Below are positions 6,316 to 16,232 of a stretch of 17,875 nucleotides of DNA, in pieces. Both the position numbers and the translations under genes were made by a program. The DNA comes from Succinatimonas hippei (lineage in GTDB: Bacteria > Pseudomonadota > Gammaproteobacteria > Enterobacterales > Succinivibrionaceae). The stretch's first letter is position 1. Every line of letters begins with the position of its first letter. The DNA lies in contig SFGV01000039.1 in assembly GCA_004557545.1 (NCBI GenBank), positions 1-17,875 on the forward strand. The letters run 5' to 3'. The notes beneath the pieces are model-generated. The model saw nothing but the letters and a program-made list of their open reading frames with translations. It ran no database searches and was not told where the DNA came from.

Positions 6316-9300
6316 TCACAGATAGGAATCTATGCCGGTCAGGTACTTGAAGGACAGGGTTTCGCTGGCCTCCTTGTACTCGCCGAAGGTGTTGTAGTTG
6401 ATGTCACCGCGGATTGAGAACGCGTCGGTAAGACGGTAGTCAACCCCAAAGCGCATCGAACCGCTTATGCCATCCTTGTCCTCGGAATCATAGCGCGAGG
6501 TTCTGGCAAGCCCTAACGCCGCCAGGGTATCAAGATAACTCTGCCAGACCTGATTGGTCGGGAAGAAATCCCCGCCGCTACTGGTGTAGGACTGGTAGCC
6601 GATGGAGGCGGCAAGCTGTAGCTCAAGATTGCGGTTGTAAATACGCTTCCAGTTGACCGGGATGGCGATGGAGTAGTAATCCTGAGGTGAGAAATACCCG
6701 CCGTAGCCATAGGTGAAGCGGTTTTCATTGTGCTTGAAGTCCATGTACTGGATGTCAGCGCCCACCTGCAGCGTCTGCACGCTGTTGTTAATCGGTCTGG
6801 TGTACACACCGGCTCCCAGTCCCCACATCCAGTTGGACATTACGTTCTCGCCCTTGTAATGGTAGTACTGCGCGCTGGCGTAGGTTCCGTAGGAGCCGTT
6901 ATCCCAGGCAAAGCCCACGCTGCCGCCGTTTTTGGTGACGCCGCCGTAGAATGAGCCGGAGTAATCGTCCTTGTAGCCATAGTAGGAGAGCACGCTGTCA
7001 TCAACAGCCCTGCGCTCAAGATTGAGCCTGAGCTCGGTGTTCGGTGTGATCTTGGGGAAGAGATATAGTCCGCCCACGATGGTCGAGTTGTCCTTGCCAA
7101 GCGGGGATGAGCCAATGTCAGCGCGGTAGGCGCGCCCTGAGAGCGCGAGGTTAACCTCTGCTCCCTGATCGCTCACGCTGCTGCCGGCGTAAGTGCCGTA
7201 GGTTGAGTCAGAGTAGTTGTACAAGAGGGCGGCTAACTGATAGGCGGTTGTCCCATAATCGTTGATGCTAAAGCCAAAGGCCTTAAGCAGTGAGGCAAGC
7301 CCAAGATCCGCGCCGTTGTCGCTCGTAAGGTTGGCCTCATTCATTTCGGATGTCGTGACATGCCCGCGTCCGGCGAGCGCCGTAATGGCTGAGGCCGACA
7401 TATTCATGGAGGTCGCAAGGTTGCTGACCGCCGTTCCGGTATTGCCCGCTGCGGCTGAAGCGGCGTCAGCCGCGACCGCGGCCTTTGCCGCGTCATTTAA
7501 GGTGTTAAGACGGTTGGCAAGAGACTGCAGGGCCATCCCAAGGGCATGCGAGCCTAAACGGCGGTTCTGATCTGCGTTGGGGGTTCCGGCCTTCATCTGT
7601 CCGGCGGTGACGCTTGCCGTAATACGGTTGTCATCAAATAGCGGGGTTGATACGGAAACCGTGCCGCGAACGCCGTTGACCTTGGAGAGACCATCATCGC
7701 CGTCTTTCTGGCGCCCTGAGGCGTCAAGCTGAATGCGCGTTGATGTAAGGTCATACATCTCGCGCAGCATCTTGTTGACATCGCCAAGGGTTCTGCGGCG
7801 GTTTATTTCATCCATGTTAAACATGTATGAGGCCGCCGGATCTGTAACAGTCGAGCTGGTATTTGAAACCTCCCAGGGCATGCCCGGGGTATTGGTCTGG
7901 TTTCTTGCCGTAAGCTCGTTTTGGTTGCGGAAAGGATTGTTGTAGGCGTGGGTCGCCGCGGCCGCGACCGGGGCGGCTGACGCCCCGGTCGCCAGAGGAT
8001 CGGCTATGTAAGGTGATCCCTCAAGCAGTGATTTGGTCTGCCTTAAGTAGGTGATCGCCTCACGGTAGAGGTGATTGTCGGCCGCTACTCTCGCCTTAAG
8101 GTAAAGCGTATCAGGATCGGAGGCTGAGTTAAGTCTTTGCGAGAGCGCGAGCGCTTTCTCCTCGTGTCCGTTCGCAAGCGCCACATTCACGGCGCCCTTG
8201 ATGGCGCCCTCGTTAGTGGGTGCGAGGCTCATGGCGCGGTCAAAGATCACCTCTGCCTCGTCAAGACGGTTGTTATCCTGATAGATGCGGCCCATCGCGC
8301 AGATGAGATCCGGATCCTGCGGTGACTGCTCAAGCGCGCCAAAGAGCAGATCGTAAGCGTCAGCGCTGCGTCCCTGCTTTCTTAAAGCATCGGCCTGTCT
8401 TATCACGTCACCGTTGCGTATGGCGGCGACACTCGAAGGCTCGCTGTTTGAAAGCAGGTTTGAGTTTGAGGTGATGGCGCGGGCTCTGTCATAAAGACCA
8501 AGCTCGTTGTACACGCTCACGGTGTCAGCGTAATCGCCAAGTGAGGCGTCGGATGCGATCCCGCCCTGAACCGAGCGGTCTGCGTACATCCTGGCCTTGG
8601 CGCCATCGCCTGCCTTCATGAACAAAAGCGCAAGGTGCCCGAGATCCGAAGGCTGCATAGCCGAGGCGCTGCGCTCAAGGCTCTGCAGGGTGTTCAAAGC
8701 CGCGGTCTTGTTGCCCGAGGCCAGGTAGCTCTCGGCGTCATTCATTCCCGAGCGCATGGTAAGGCTGCGTCTTAAATCAGACAGGCCTTTGACGTTGTAG
8801 GAGGCGGGAACACGCTTTATGGTGTCGTTGGCGCCCCTGAGATCTCCCCACTTGTTCTGAAGAGATGCCGCGGCGAAAAGCGCGGCCGGAGAGCCGTTTG
8901 AAAGCAGCCACCGCAGGTTGGACATGGCGTCCTGAGTACGTCCGGCACGATGCTGGGCGTCAGCGAGATCGTGTCTTACCCAGATATCAGAGGGCTTTAA
9001 CGAGGCGGCGCGTTCCAATGAGGCTATGGCCGCGTTGTTGTCGCCTGAGGCCATGGAGACCTGAGCGCTGCGGCGCAGCGCTACGGTAGGATCAACCGGC
9101 ACGGCCTCGCGTCTTGCGATGGTCTGTCTTAAATCAGCGGGCAGAGAGGCAGTAAGCTCTTTAGCCTCGGCGGTCTTTCCCGCGTCCTTTAAGGTGTAAT
9201 AGAGCATCTCGCCCGCGGCCTTGTCCGAAGGATCATCGGCGAGCACCGCGCGCAGATGCTGCTCTGCCAGATCGTAGCGTTTGAGCTTGCGCTCAATTGA

Positions 9301-10686
9301 GGCCATGTAGAGGTTGAGGGCTTTGGCGTCACCCCCGGGGAGCTTCTCAAGCGCTGACGCGGCGCTGTCGGCGCCCTGCAGATCTCCGGCTTTTTCAAGC
9401 GCTCTGGCTTTCGCGAACTGCGCGTCATAGGCGAGCTTCTGTTTTTTGACCTGATCCTTTGAGACATCAGAGGCGCGTTTTAAGTACTCTGAGGCCTTGT
9501 CAAAATCACCTGACGCCTGCAACAGATATCCAAGTCCCTCAAGGGCTACGGCGTTGTTCGGATCGCGCTTTAACACGTCCTCAAACTGGGATCTGGCCTT
9601 CTGGGTGTTCTGGGCTCTGAAGGATGAATAGGCGTTCTGGTTCATCTGTTCAGATACCGCGGTGGCGTAGCGGTTTCTGACCTCGGTGTCATCAGGGTGA
9701 CGGGTTAAATAGCTCTTATAGTATTTCTCGCTGCTCTGGGTTGGGGTGAGCCAGATCAGAGCCTGACGCAGCGCCTTGTCGGCGTCAGGGGAGTCTTTGG
9801 CGTAGTAATCCAGAACCTCAATACCAGATTCTCTGGTGTTCTCTGAGTAGGAGAGCAGTTTGCCATAGGTTATCTTGGCGTCGGTATCAGTGGGGTTCTG
9901 CCTGATGTAGTTGGCGACTCCCTGCAGCGCCTGCTGTGACATCGAGGGATCGCCTGACATGGTGAGATAGTACTCATTCATGAGGCTCCGGGGCACGTTG
10001 CCGTTTGGAAAGAGCTGGCGGTAGGCGGCAAGCGCTCCCGGGATATTGCCAGAGGAGGCGAGCTGACGGGCCTTCTTTAACTGATCCTTTGAAAACTGCG
10101 AGAGATCCTTCTCGTTTTGCAGTGACTGCAGGCGGCTGTCCTTGGGATGGGCTAGCTCAAGCCTGCGGCGATACTGCTCGGCGGTCTGACCGTCGCCGGT
10201 CTCAGACGCCCACAGCGATAGCAGATAGAGTGCGTCGGCGTTGTCGGGATCGGCAAGGAGCACGCGCTTTAAACTCTGGCTTGCCATCGCGGGCTGATAT
10301 TTGTCATGCCAGAAGCGCGCCTGCTTTAAAAGCGATTTTACGGTGTTCTGATCGCTGCTCTGTGGCCCGTTCGCGCCAGCTGAAGCCGCAGCGACAGGTT
10401 TTGAGCTTACCGCTGCGTTCTGGCTGAGATCACTGCCGGGGGCGTAGCCAGAGGCGGCTGTGTCAGCTGACGCGCCGCTTTGGGGCTCAGCGGTGTTTTG
10501 AGCCACAGCTGCGTTTTGGGAGGATGAGGCTCCGGGCGCGCTTGTGTTCGCCGAAGGTCTCTGCATCAGCATGCGGTCGCGCTGGTAGTCATCGGCGGAA
10601 GATGCCAGAGCGGCGTAGCAAAGCGCGCAAAGTGCTGTGGTTACGGCAAGGGCTATGGCGCTTTTACGGTTTATAGTTCTGGTCAT
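6316..10686 (-). CDS. bcsC: Cellulose synthase outer-membrane pore and TPR scaffold BcsC
   Basis: A 1456-residue protein, about 300 residues longer than E. coli BcsC. It has a signal peptide (1 to about 28, ending ALA), an Ala/Ser/Gln-rich linker (about 45-113), a long run of tetratricopeptide helices (about 115-890, e.g. AVALEGLGYLLQASGDFDKA at 379-398), a linker with NPFR (917-920), a helical entry segment (about 955-985), and the BcsC C-terminal beta-barrel (about 1000-1456) containing GGYFSPQDYYSIAIPVNW (1329-1346), a family hallmark. TPRs bind the periplasmic machinery and the barrel exports the glucan. Residues about 1035-1172 are an Ala-rich helical stretch that interrupts the early barrel strands. 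The start overlaps the bcsB stop by ATGA; GGAGGA precedes it by 9 nt. Confidence 0.95.
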   Translation of the reverse strand: MTRTINRKSAIALAVTTALCALCYAALASSADDYQRDRMLMQRPSANTSAPGASSSQNAAVAQNTAEPQSGASADTAASGYAPGSDLSQNAAVSSKPVAAASAGANGPQSSDQNTVKSLLKQARFWHDKYQPAMASQSLKRVLLADPDNADALYLLSLWASETGDGQTAEQYRRRLELAHPKDSRLQSLQNEKDLSQFSKDQLKKARQLASSGNIPGALAAYRQLFPNGNVPRSLMNEYYLTMSGDPSMSQQALQGVANYIRQNPTDTDAKITYGKLLSYSENTRESGIEVLDYYAKDSPDADKALRQALIWLTPTQSSEKYYKSYLTRHPDDTEVRNRYATAVSEQMNQNAYSSFRAQNTQKARSQFEDVLKRDPNNAVALEGLGYLLQASGDFDKASEYLKRASDVSKDQVKKQKLAYDAQFAKARALEKAGDLQGADSAASALEKLPGGDAKALNLYMASIERKLKRYDLAEQHLRAVLADDPSDKAAGEMLYYTLKDAGKTAEAKELTASLPADLRQTIARREAVPVDPTVALRRSAQVSMASGDNNAAIASLERAASLKPSDIWVRHDLADAQHRAGRTQDAMSNLRWLLSNGSPAALFAAASLQNKWGDLRGANDTIKRVPASYNVKGLSDLRRSLTMRSGMNDAESYLASGNKTAALNTLQSLERSASAMQPSDLGHLALLFMKAGDGAKARMYADRSVQGGIASDASLGDYADTVSVYNELGLYDRARAITSNSNLLSNSEPSSVAAIRNGDVIRQADALRKQGRSADAYDLLFGALEQSPQDPDLICAMGRIYQDNNRLDEAEVIFDRAMSLAPTNEGAIKGAVNVALANGHEEKALALSQRLNSASDPDTLYLKARVAADNHLYREAITYLRQTKSLLEGSPYIADPLATGASAAPVAAAATHAYNNPFRNQNELTARNQTNTPGMPWEVSNTSSTVTDPAASYMFNMDEINRRRTLGDVNKMLREMYDLTSTRIQLDASGRQKDGDDGLSKVNGVRGTVSVSTPLFDDNRITASVTAGQMKAGTPNADQNRRLGSHALGMALQSLANRLNTLNDAAKAAVAADAASAAAGNTGTAVSNLATSMNMSASAITALAGRGHVTTSEMNEANLTSDNGADLGLASLLKAFGFSINDYGTTAYQLAALLYNYSDSTYGTYAGSSVSDQGAEVNLALSGRAYRADIGSSPLGKDNSTIVGGLYLFPKITPNTELRLNLERRAVDDSVLSYYGYKDDYSGSFYGGVTKNGGSVGFAWDNGSYGTYASAQYYHYKGENVMSNWMWGLGAGVYTRPINNSVQTLQVGADIQYMDFKHNENRFTYGYGGYFSPQDYYSIAIPVNWKRIYNRNLELQLAASIGYQSYTSSGGDFFPTNQVWQSYLDTLAALGLARTSRYDSEDKDGISGSMRFGVDYRLTDAFSIRGDINYNTFGEYKEASETLSFKYLTGIDSYL

Positions 10687-13268
10687 TTGCGCTTATCCTC
10701 CAAAGTGGACTGTCCAAGGCTCTCTGCAAGACGCTTTTTAGCGCGGCGTCTTAAGCAGCCTGAGATGCAATATCCGGTGAATGCCAGGGTAATGAAAGCT
10801 ACTATGGCAAGCCATACCTCATGCTTTGCCAGAGTGAACAGCAGCTTGAAATAGCCTGACACGTTTCCTGTGTATATGGTGTCGCCAACTGAGAATGAGC
10901 GCACCGAGTCCTGACCTGAGATCACGCTGAGATCTCCGCCGATGCTGCGGTTTATCTGATTGTTGTCGAGATCATCGGCGATCATGCTCAGCTGGTTGTT
11001 GTCACTGCCGGTGGCGATGACGACTATGCGGTTGTCATTCCATGGGGAGATCCGGCTGATGAAGCCGCGCCAGAGCATATTTGAGCGCAGATAGCGCGTG
11101 GCTTCGGTGTTGTTGGTTCTCCAGTCACCTGAGATCAGGCGGCCCAGAGCCTTTATGATCCCGTCTTCAAAGTTGAGCGGACCGTATTCGCGCACGCTGA
11201 TATCGCTCCCTGAATCTGAGTAGATAAAGGCGCTGCCGCGCAGAATACGTGACATGAACTTGCCGTTCTTTAAGCTTGAGACGGCGAGAATGTCATGATT
11301 GCCAAAAGTGCCGTTGCCGCTTAGCTTTTCCTCTCCCAATACCACGTTGGCGTTCCATACCGGAAGACCGGTGGCCTTGCCCGAGCGCGCGGTGAGGTTG
11401 AGCATAGTCTGTACCTCAGAGGGTGAAGGTGCGGATGGCAGCAGAAGCAGGGTCTGACCGTAGTCTGCGTACTTGGTAAAGGGGAAGCCCGCGCCTACAA
11501 AGAATGAGAGATTTGGCAGGGCGGCGAAGTGCTTGGTATTTGAGAGGTCTATGTAGGAGCTCTCCAGGATCGCGCTCTTGATATTGTTGTCATGCAATAC
11601 GGTGCAGGGAGCCCCTTTCTTGAGCTTTATATCAAAGTACAGCGAGAGATCATTGTCACCATAAATCATATATGGCTGAACCGGGAGCACGCGGCTTTCC
11701 TCACGCGCGTCACCGCCCATGAAACGCCACAATGACTCGACAAGCCCGGTTTTGTTGACCGGAAGGTTTGCCAGGAAGTTTCCCGAAAGAGCTACGTTAA
11801 GCCATGAGTGATCCTCGTCTATCCAGTTCTCCAGCGGGAAGTTGTAGTCAAGTGACAAGGCAACGGGCTCGCCGTAGAGCTGATATAGATCAGGAGCCGC
11901 TCTGAAGGAGATCCGAAGCGGCGAGTGCCAAAGACCGGCCGATACCAGTGACTGATCCGGACGCAGGAGCTCGTTTAAATAAACCTTGCGGTCAGTAGAG
12001 ATCCATTTGGGGGCGTCATAAGCCTCGCGCCCCTTGACCGAGATCTGTTTTATAACTCCGAGCGTTCTGGCGTTTTGCGCTATGTTGCCGCTGGTGAGAG
12101 CGTATACGGCGTCACGCAGACGATCGCGGTTTTTGGCGCAGATAAGCACCAGCTTGAAGGCCGAGGTGATGGGGTGATCGATTATCGATACCGATTCCTC
12201 GTCTGGCATGGTGATATCGCCGATCTTCTCGCCGGGGTGGCCTATCACGATTGCGTTGTCGGATGGCAGCTCTCCGAATAACGTTGAGAACTTGACCCCG
12301 CGGTAATCAGAGCGTATGCCAAACCAGGAGGCGAGCATCGCCGCGGCGCCTATGGTGTCCTCTCCCGGTTCTTTGGGAAGGACTACGCGCACGTCTGACT
12401 TGGTTACGTCATAAGGATCAAAAAACGGCATAGGGAAAGCCGAAAGATCAGCGCCCATTTCAAGGCGGTGACCTTCAAGGTGGAGTGAGCTGTCAGGCAG
12501 GATCGACACCATGTATTTGCGGGTGTAATCCACCATACAGGAAAACTCGTCATCATCGGAGATCCTGAAGCTAAAGTTGTTTGAGGTTCCTATGTACTCA
12601 TAAGGAAGCGCGAGATCGTAGCGCACCGGACCGCCGCGGTTGTTAAGCGGCAGAGTGCCGATGGGCTGACCGTTTAAAAGGATATCAAGATGCGAGCCGC
12701 GTTTGGCCATCATCTCGGTGACCTCAACATTAAGCGAGAGCCTGGCGAGGGTTATAACCTTGTCAAGCGGCAGCGTGAAATCAAGCCCGGTTTCAGACTG
12801 GCCGGCGCGGATCACCACGCCGTCGGGAGCGCCCAGCTTTGAGAAAGTAAGATCGCTCTGAAACGGTACCGTGGTCTCGTCATTAAGAAGCTCCATGCCG
12901 GAGGCCGGAAGCGGTGACAAAACCTGATTTTGGGAAGCCGGATCGGACGCTCCCTGAGGATTCTGGACACCTCCTGAATTATCAGACTGTGGGACCGTAA
13001 GATCGCGGAGCGCCTTGGGGATAGCGCCGGGCGCGCTGTCCTGAGAATTCTCGACAGCCTGCAACGATGCCTGATCAGGCATGGTCCTTGAGAATTTTAC
13101 GCTGTCCTTTGCCGGGGCGGGAGCTTTGGGCATCGTAGCTGATGAGGCGTTGCTCCCGCTTTGAACTCCGAGCATTCTCATCACAGGATCATCGCCGTCA
13201 GCGGCGTTCGCCGCGGCCGATAAAGCTGATGAAAGCGCGATGGTGTAAAGAATGGCTTTTAGTTTCAT
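10683..13268 (-). CDS. bcsB: Cellulose synthase periplasmic subunit BcsB
   Basis: An 861-residue membrane-anchored periplasmic subunit that forms the translocation complex with BcsA and guides the glucan. The N-terminus is a signal peptide (1 to about 23, ending NAA), followed by a Ser/Pro/Gln-rich linker to about residue 130. Then come the alternating carbohydrate-binding and flavodoxin-like domains known from BcsB, e.g. the jelly-roll segment SHLDILLNGQPIGTLPL. A single C-terminal transmembrane helix (about 818-838) is followed by a basic cytoplasmic tail RRRAKKR. This anchor stabilises BcsA in known structures. The start overlaps the bcsA stop as ATGA, and GGAGGA lies 6 nt upstream. The low-complexity linker is unusually long, but the core is complete. 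Confidence 0.95.
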   Translation of the reverse strand: MKLKAILYTIALSSALSAAANAADGDDPVMRMLGVQSGSNASSATMPKAPAPAKDSVKFSRTMPDQASLQAVENSQDSAPGAIPKALRDLTVPQSDNSGGVQNPQGASDPASQNQVLSPLPASGMELLNDETTVPFQSDLTFSKLGAPDGVVIRAGQSETGLDFTLPLDKVITLARLSLNVEVTEMMAKRGSHLDILLNGQPIGTLPLNNRGGPVRYDLALPYEYIGTSNNFSFRISDDDEFSCMVDYTRKYMVSILPDSSLHLEGHRLEMGADLSAFPMPFFDPYDVTKSDVRVVLPKEPGEDTIGAAAMLASWFGIRSDYRGVKFSTLFGELPSDNAIVIGHPGEKIGDITMPDEESVSIIDHPITSAFKLVLICAKNRDRLRDAVYALTSGNIAQNARTLGVIKQISVKGREAYDAPKWISTDRKVYLNELLRPDQSLVSAGLWHSPLRISFRAAPDLYQLYGEPVALSLDYNFPLENWIDEDHSWLNVALSGNFLANLPVNKTGLVESLWRFMGGDAREESRVLPVQPYMIYGDNDLSLYFDIKLKKGAPCTVLHDNNIKSAILESSYIDLSNTKHFAALPNLSFFVGAGFPFTKYADYGQTLLLLPSAPSPSEVQTMLNLTARSGKATGLPVWNANVVLGEEKLSGNGTFGNHDILAVSSLKNGKFMSRILRGSAFIYSDSGSDISVREYGPLNFEDGIIKALGRLISGDWRTNNTEATRYLRSNMLWRGFISRISPWNDNRIVVIATGSDNNQLSMIADDLDNNQINRSIGGDLSVISGQDSVRSFSVGDTIYTGNVSGYFKLLFTLAKHEVWLAIVAFITLAFTGYCISGCLRRRAKKRLAESLGQSTLEDKRK

Positions 13269-15412
13269 AGCGCATCCTCCGTCTTGGCGCTCTTTATCAC
13301 ATCCTCAACACTCTGCGCGGGTTTGCGCGGGGTCTTGCCTTTGCTGCGGTATTTGCGTGTTGATGTAAGCGAATCCCAGATGCAGGCCAGAATGGTGAAG
13401 AAGGAGACAATGATATTGTCCTGCCTGTAGGGCTTGCGTTGCCAGGTATCGGGTCTTGTGAACATTAGTCTTACAAGCTCGCGGCGGGTGTTGATGTCAA
13501 CCTCGCCGAAATCAAAGCGCAGGTAATCCGAGAACGCGGAGTTGCTGATCATCTCTACCCTGATGTTTACGGGACCGTGGTCGGTAGCGAGCTCAAGATC
13601 AGTTACCGGATCGTCATTTAAAACCATATCGCCAAGAACATTATCGATGCGGCAACCGGTCATCGAGATGTCACGCAACGTGGAGCGCGAGCAGATCCCG
13701 CTTTCCTGATAGATAAGCACCGGAAGATCCAGATCAAGACGCTGGGATTTACGCTTGTTAGGAGTCTCGCGGGCGACACAGATGGCCGCTATTAACAGCG
13801 TAAGGTTGAAAAGCGCCCACCCTATGTTAAGCATCACCGCTCCGAGCTGGACGTTGAAGTAATGCGGCATGAAGTACTTTGTAAGGCCAAAAGCCATGGA
13901 AAAAACCAGAAAGAGGGCGCAGATAATGTGAGGCCTTACCGCGTGGGCGTCAAAATAAGCCTTTTCAATCGTGCCGCCTTTGTCAGTTACGTTGAATTTT
14001 CCGTGACGCGGGGAGATCAGCACGAACAGGGTAGGAAGCACCAGCGGGAAGCTTAGAAGTATGTCGTAGATCTCGCCCCAGAAAGAATAGCGGTTGCGTC
14101 CGTTGATCCTCGATGAGGTGTAGTAGGACATGAAAAGGTGCGGCAGCGCGTAGGCAAGCAGGATGGCCGCCGAGCCGTGAAGCACACTGATGCCGAAGGT
14201 AAGGTACATGCAGGGCACCAGCAGAAAGACCACGCGGGGTAGCGCAAAGAGGAAGTACATGGTCGCGCTCAGATAGCACAGTCTCTGGGCAAAGGTAAGC
14301 CCGCGCCCGAAGAGCGGGTTGTCGAGCCTTAAGATCTGGATCATGCCGCGGGCCCAGCGGTTGCGCTGGATGATATGCAGTATGGTGCGCTCGGTTGCAA
14401 GGCCTGCCGCTAAGATCTTGTTTAAATAGGCGGTCTTCCAGCCGCGGCGCTGCAGTCTTAACGCGGTGTGGGCGTCCTCGGTTACGGTCTCAACGGCAAA
14501 GCCGCCAATCTCGTCTAAGGCTTTGCGCCTTATGACCGCGCAGGATCCGCAGAAGAACGCCGCGTCCCAGTTGTCGTTGCCGCGCTGCACGGGGCCGTAG
14601 AAGAGCTCGTTTTCAGCGGGGATATCACGTCCTAAATACAGGTTTCTCTGAATTGGATCCGGGGAGTAGAAATGGTGCGGGGTCTGGATCAGCGCGAGCT
14701 TTGGATCGGCGATGAGCGCACCTACCGTGTCCTGCAGGAACATTCTGGTCGCGATATGGTCGCAGTCAAAAATAGCGATGAGCTCGCCATGGGTAAGTTT
14801 CATCGCGTGATTTAAGTTGCCGGCCTTGGCGTGGGCGTTGTCAGAGCGGGTAATGTACCCAACTCCGGCCTCGGTCGCGAACTGCGCGAATTCCTTGCGC
14901 CTGCCGTCATCCAAGATATAGACATGGATCTTGTCCTGAGGGTACTCAAGACATTGCGCGGCCAGCACCGTGTCGCGCACGATTGAGAGCGACTCATTGT
15001 AGGTCGGAATATACACGTCAACGGTCGGCCATTTTGAGACATCCCTGGGCATGGGCACGACATCGCGTTTTAAAGCCCATGAGATCTGAAATGAGCTCAG
15101 GAGCAGAATTACATATACATAGCACTCGGCGAAAAACAGGATGTAGCCGCAGACCGCCTCGATAAGCGAGTTGAACTCCAATGTCTGGGTGAGCCTGAAG
15201 TACATGTAGCGGGTGGACATGGTGACTGATACCAGGATCAGGATCACCGAGATGAAATGCTTTGAGCTCAGGTTTGAGATGACAAAGCACGCGCCTATCA
15301 TGCAGAGCCCGAAAATCAGCTGGTGCTCGGCGGTCATGGGCGTGACTATCATCAGATACATGATAGGAAGCGCCAGAAAAGTCAGGATCAGGGTTTCTGT
15401 CAGGTATTTCAT
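13265..15412 (-). CDS. bcsA: Cellulose synthase catalytic subunit BcsA (GT2, PilZ)
   Basis: A 715-residue inner-membrane glycosyltransferase that polymerises UDP-glucose into beta-1,4-glucan and moves it across the membrane. Four membrane helices (about 5-110) precede the GT2 domain with DDG (168-170), DCD (216-218), FFCGS (287-290), TED (311-313, the catalytic base) and QRNRW (349-353). Further helices follow (about 378-467 and 492-547), with the gating loop FNVTDKG (473-479) between them. The PilZ domain carries R-x3-R (554-558) and DISMTG (581-586), the c-di-GMP binding pair, so the enzyme should need c-di-GMP. All key residues are intact. It lacks the long N-terminal extension of the 872-residue E. 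coli enzyme. It begins 4 nt after the bcsQ stop; GGGAG lies 9 nt before the ATG. Confidence 0.97.
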   Translation of the reverse strand: MKYLTETLILTFLALPIMYLMIVTPMTAEHQLIFGLCMIGACFVISNLSSKHFISVILILVSVTMSTRYMYFRLTQTLEFNSLIEAVCGYILFFAECYVYVILLLSSFQISWALKRDVVPMPRDVSKWPTVDVYIPTYNESLSIVRDTVLAAQCLEYPQDKIHVYILDDGRRKEFAQFATEAGVGYITRSDNAHAKAGNLNHAMKLTHGELIAIFDCDHIATRMFLQDTVGALIADPKLALIQTPHHFYSPDPIQRNLYLGRDIPAENELFYGPVQRGNDNWDAAFFCGSCAVIRRKALDEIGGFAVETVTEDAHTALRLQRRGWKTAYLNKILAAGLATERTILHIIQRNRWARGMIQILRLDNPLFGRGLTFAQRLCYLSATMYFLFALPRVVFLLVPCMYLTFGISVLHGSAAILLAYALPHLFMSYYTSSRINGRNRYSFWGEIYDILLSFPLVLPTLFVLISPRHGKFNVTDKGGTIEKAYFDAHAVRPHIICALFLVFSMAFGLTKYFMPHYFNVQLGAVMLNIGWALFNLTLLIAAICVARETPNKRKSQRLDLDLPVLIYQESGICSRSTLRDISMTGCRIDNVLGDMVLNDDPVTDLELATDHGPVNIRVEMISNSAFSDYLRFDFGEVDINTRRELVRLMFTRPDTWQRKPYRQDNIIVSFFTILACIWDSLTSTRKYRSKGKTPRKPAQSVEDVIKSAKTEDAL

Positions 15413-15416
15413 CAGC

Positions 15417-16232
15417 TCACTCTCCCTGTTTTGAGTTGGCGGAGTTTAACACCATGGTTCCCTGCTTGACGTCAAAACCGAGCATTGACGCGGTCTTGCG
15501 GGCTATCACCTCAATGTCAAAGGCGGCGCTTGAGCTGCTGTTGAAGGAGGCTATAGGCTTTTGCATGGCCGCGGCTTCCTGAACAGAGGTATCAGCGTGG
15601 ACCACGCCTAATATGCGGTCAGCGAAATTCTGTCTTGCGAATTCCTGCACCTCGCGGTTGATGCGCACGCGGTTGTCGATATGGTTCAGGACTATGTAGT
15701 ACCCGAGGCGGTCATTGAGCGGGCCGTCGATAAGCTCGTTATTCTCAAGTGTCTCAAAGAGCGATACCGAGGCGGCATCGGCAAGCAGAGGCACGATGCT
15801 TATATCGGTAACCGGGGCCACGGCCTTGAGCGCGTCGGAGTACCCCGGAGGGAAATCGCATATAACCAGGATATCCGGGTTCTGGAATATAGGTGCCTGA
15901 AAGGTTTTGAAAAAGTCAGGCTCAAGCAGTATCGCGTTAAGCTGCTTGCGCAGGGCTTCATTTGATTTGCCAAATGGCAGCACGAACAGGTTTTTGCCTA
16001 CGTTTATGACGGCGTCGATCCATGAGGCCTGAGGACCATTTTCGGCTATCCTTGTGATAAAACCACGCTCCTCGGTAAGCGGTACCCCGAAGTAAAGGCG
16101 CAGCGAGTTCTGCGGATCAAAGTCGACCGCGATGACGCGGGCGCCTGACTGTGAGAAGACCGCGGCGAGATTTGAGGCCAGGGTGGTCTTTCCTACGCCA
16201 CCTTTGGGCGAGCACACGCTGATCACTGGCAT
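15417..16232 (-). CDS. bcsQ: MinD/ParA-like ATPase BcsQ
   Basis: A 271-residue SIMIBI-class ATPase. It has the deviant Walker A KGGVGKTT (10-17, signature Lys10 and Lys15), the switch I-region segment VDFDPQNSL (36-44), and the Walker B/switch II ICDFPPG (124-130). In E. coli, BcsQ is needed for cellulose synthesis and localises at the cell pole, and with BcsR it binds the synthase at the membrane. It overlaps the end of the preceding gene by 10 bp, with AAGGA inside that gene, and lies immediately before bcsA. Context and sequence agree. The C-terminus beyond residue 255 is short and polar. Confidence 0.93.
   Translation of the reverse strand: MPVISVCSPKGGVGKTTLASNLAAVFSQSGARVIAVDFDPQNSLRLYFGVPLTEERGFITRIAENGPQASWIDAVINVGKNLFVLPFGKSNEALRKQLNAILLEPDFFKTFQAPIFQNPDILVICDFPPGYSDALKAVAPVTDISIVPLLADAASVSLFETLENNELIDGPLNDRLGYYIVLNHIDNRVRINREVQEFARQNFADRILGVVHADTSVQEAAAMQKPIASFNSSSSAAFDIEVIARKTASMLGFDVKQGTMVLNSANSKQGE

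Noticed and set aside
6513..6809. 98-codon minus-strand frame within bcsC
   Set aside because: It is an out-of-frame shadow of the conserved barrel domain, with Thr/Ser/Arg-rich composition and no ribosome site.
10005..10427. 140-codon plus-strand open frame opposite bcsC
   Set aside because: It is Arg/Pro-rich and antisense to the conserved TPR region; high-GC shadow frames of this type are expected.
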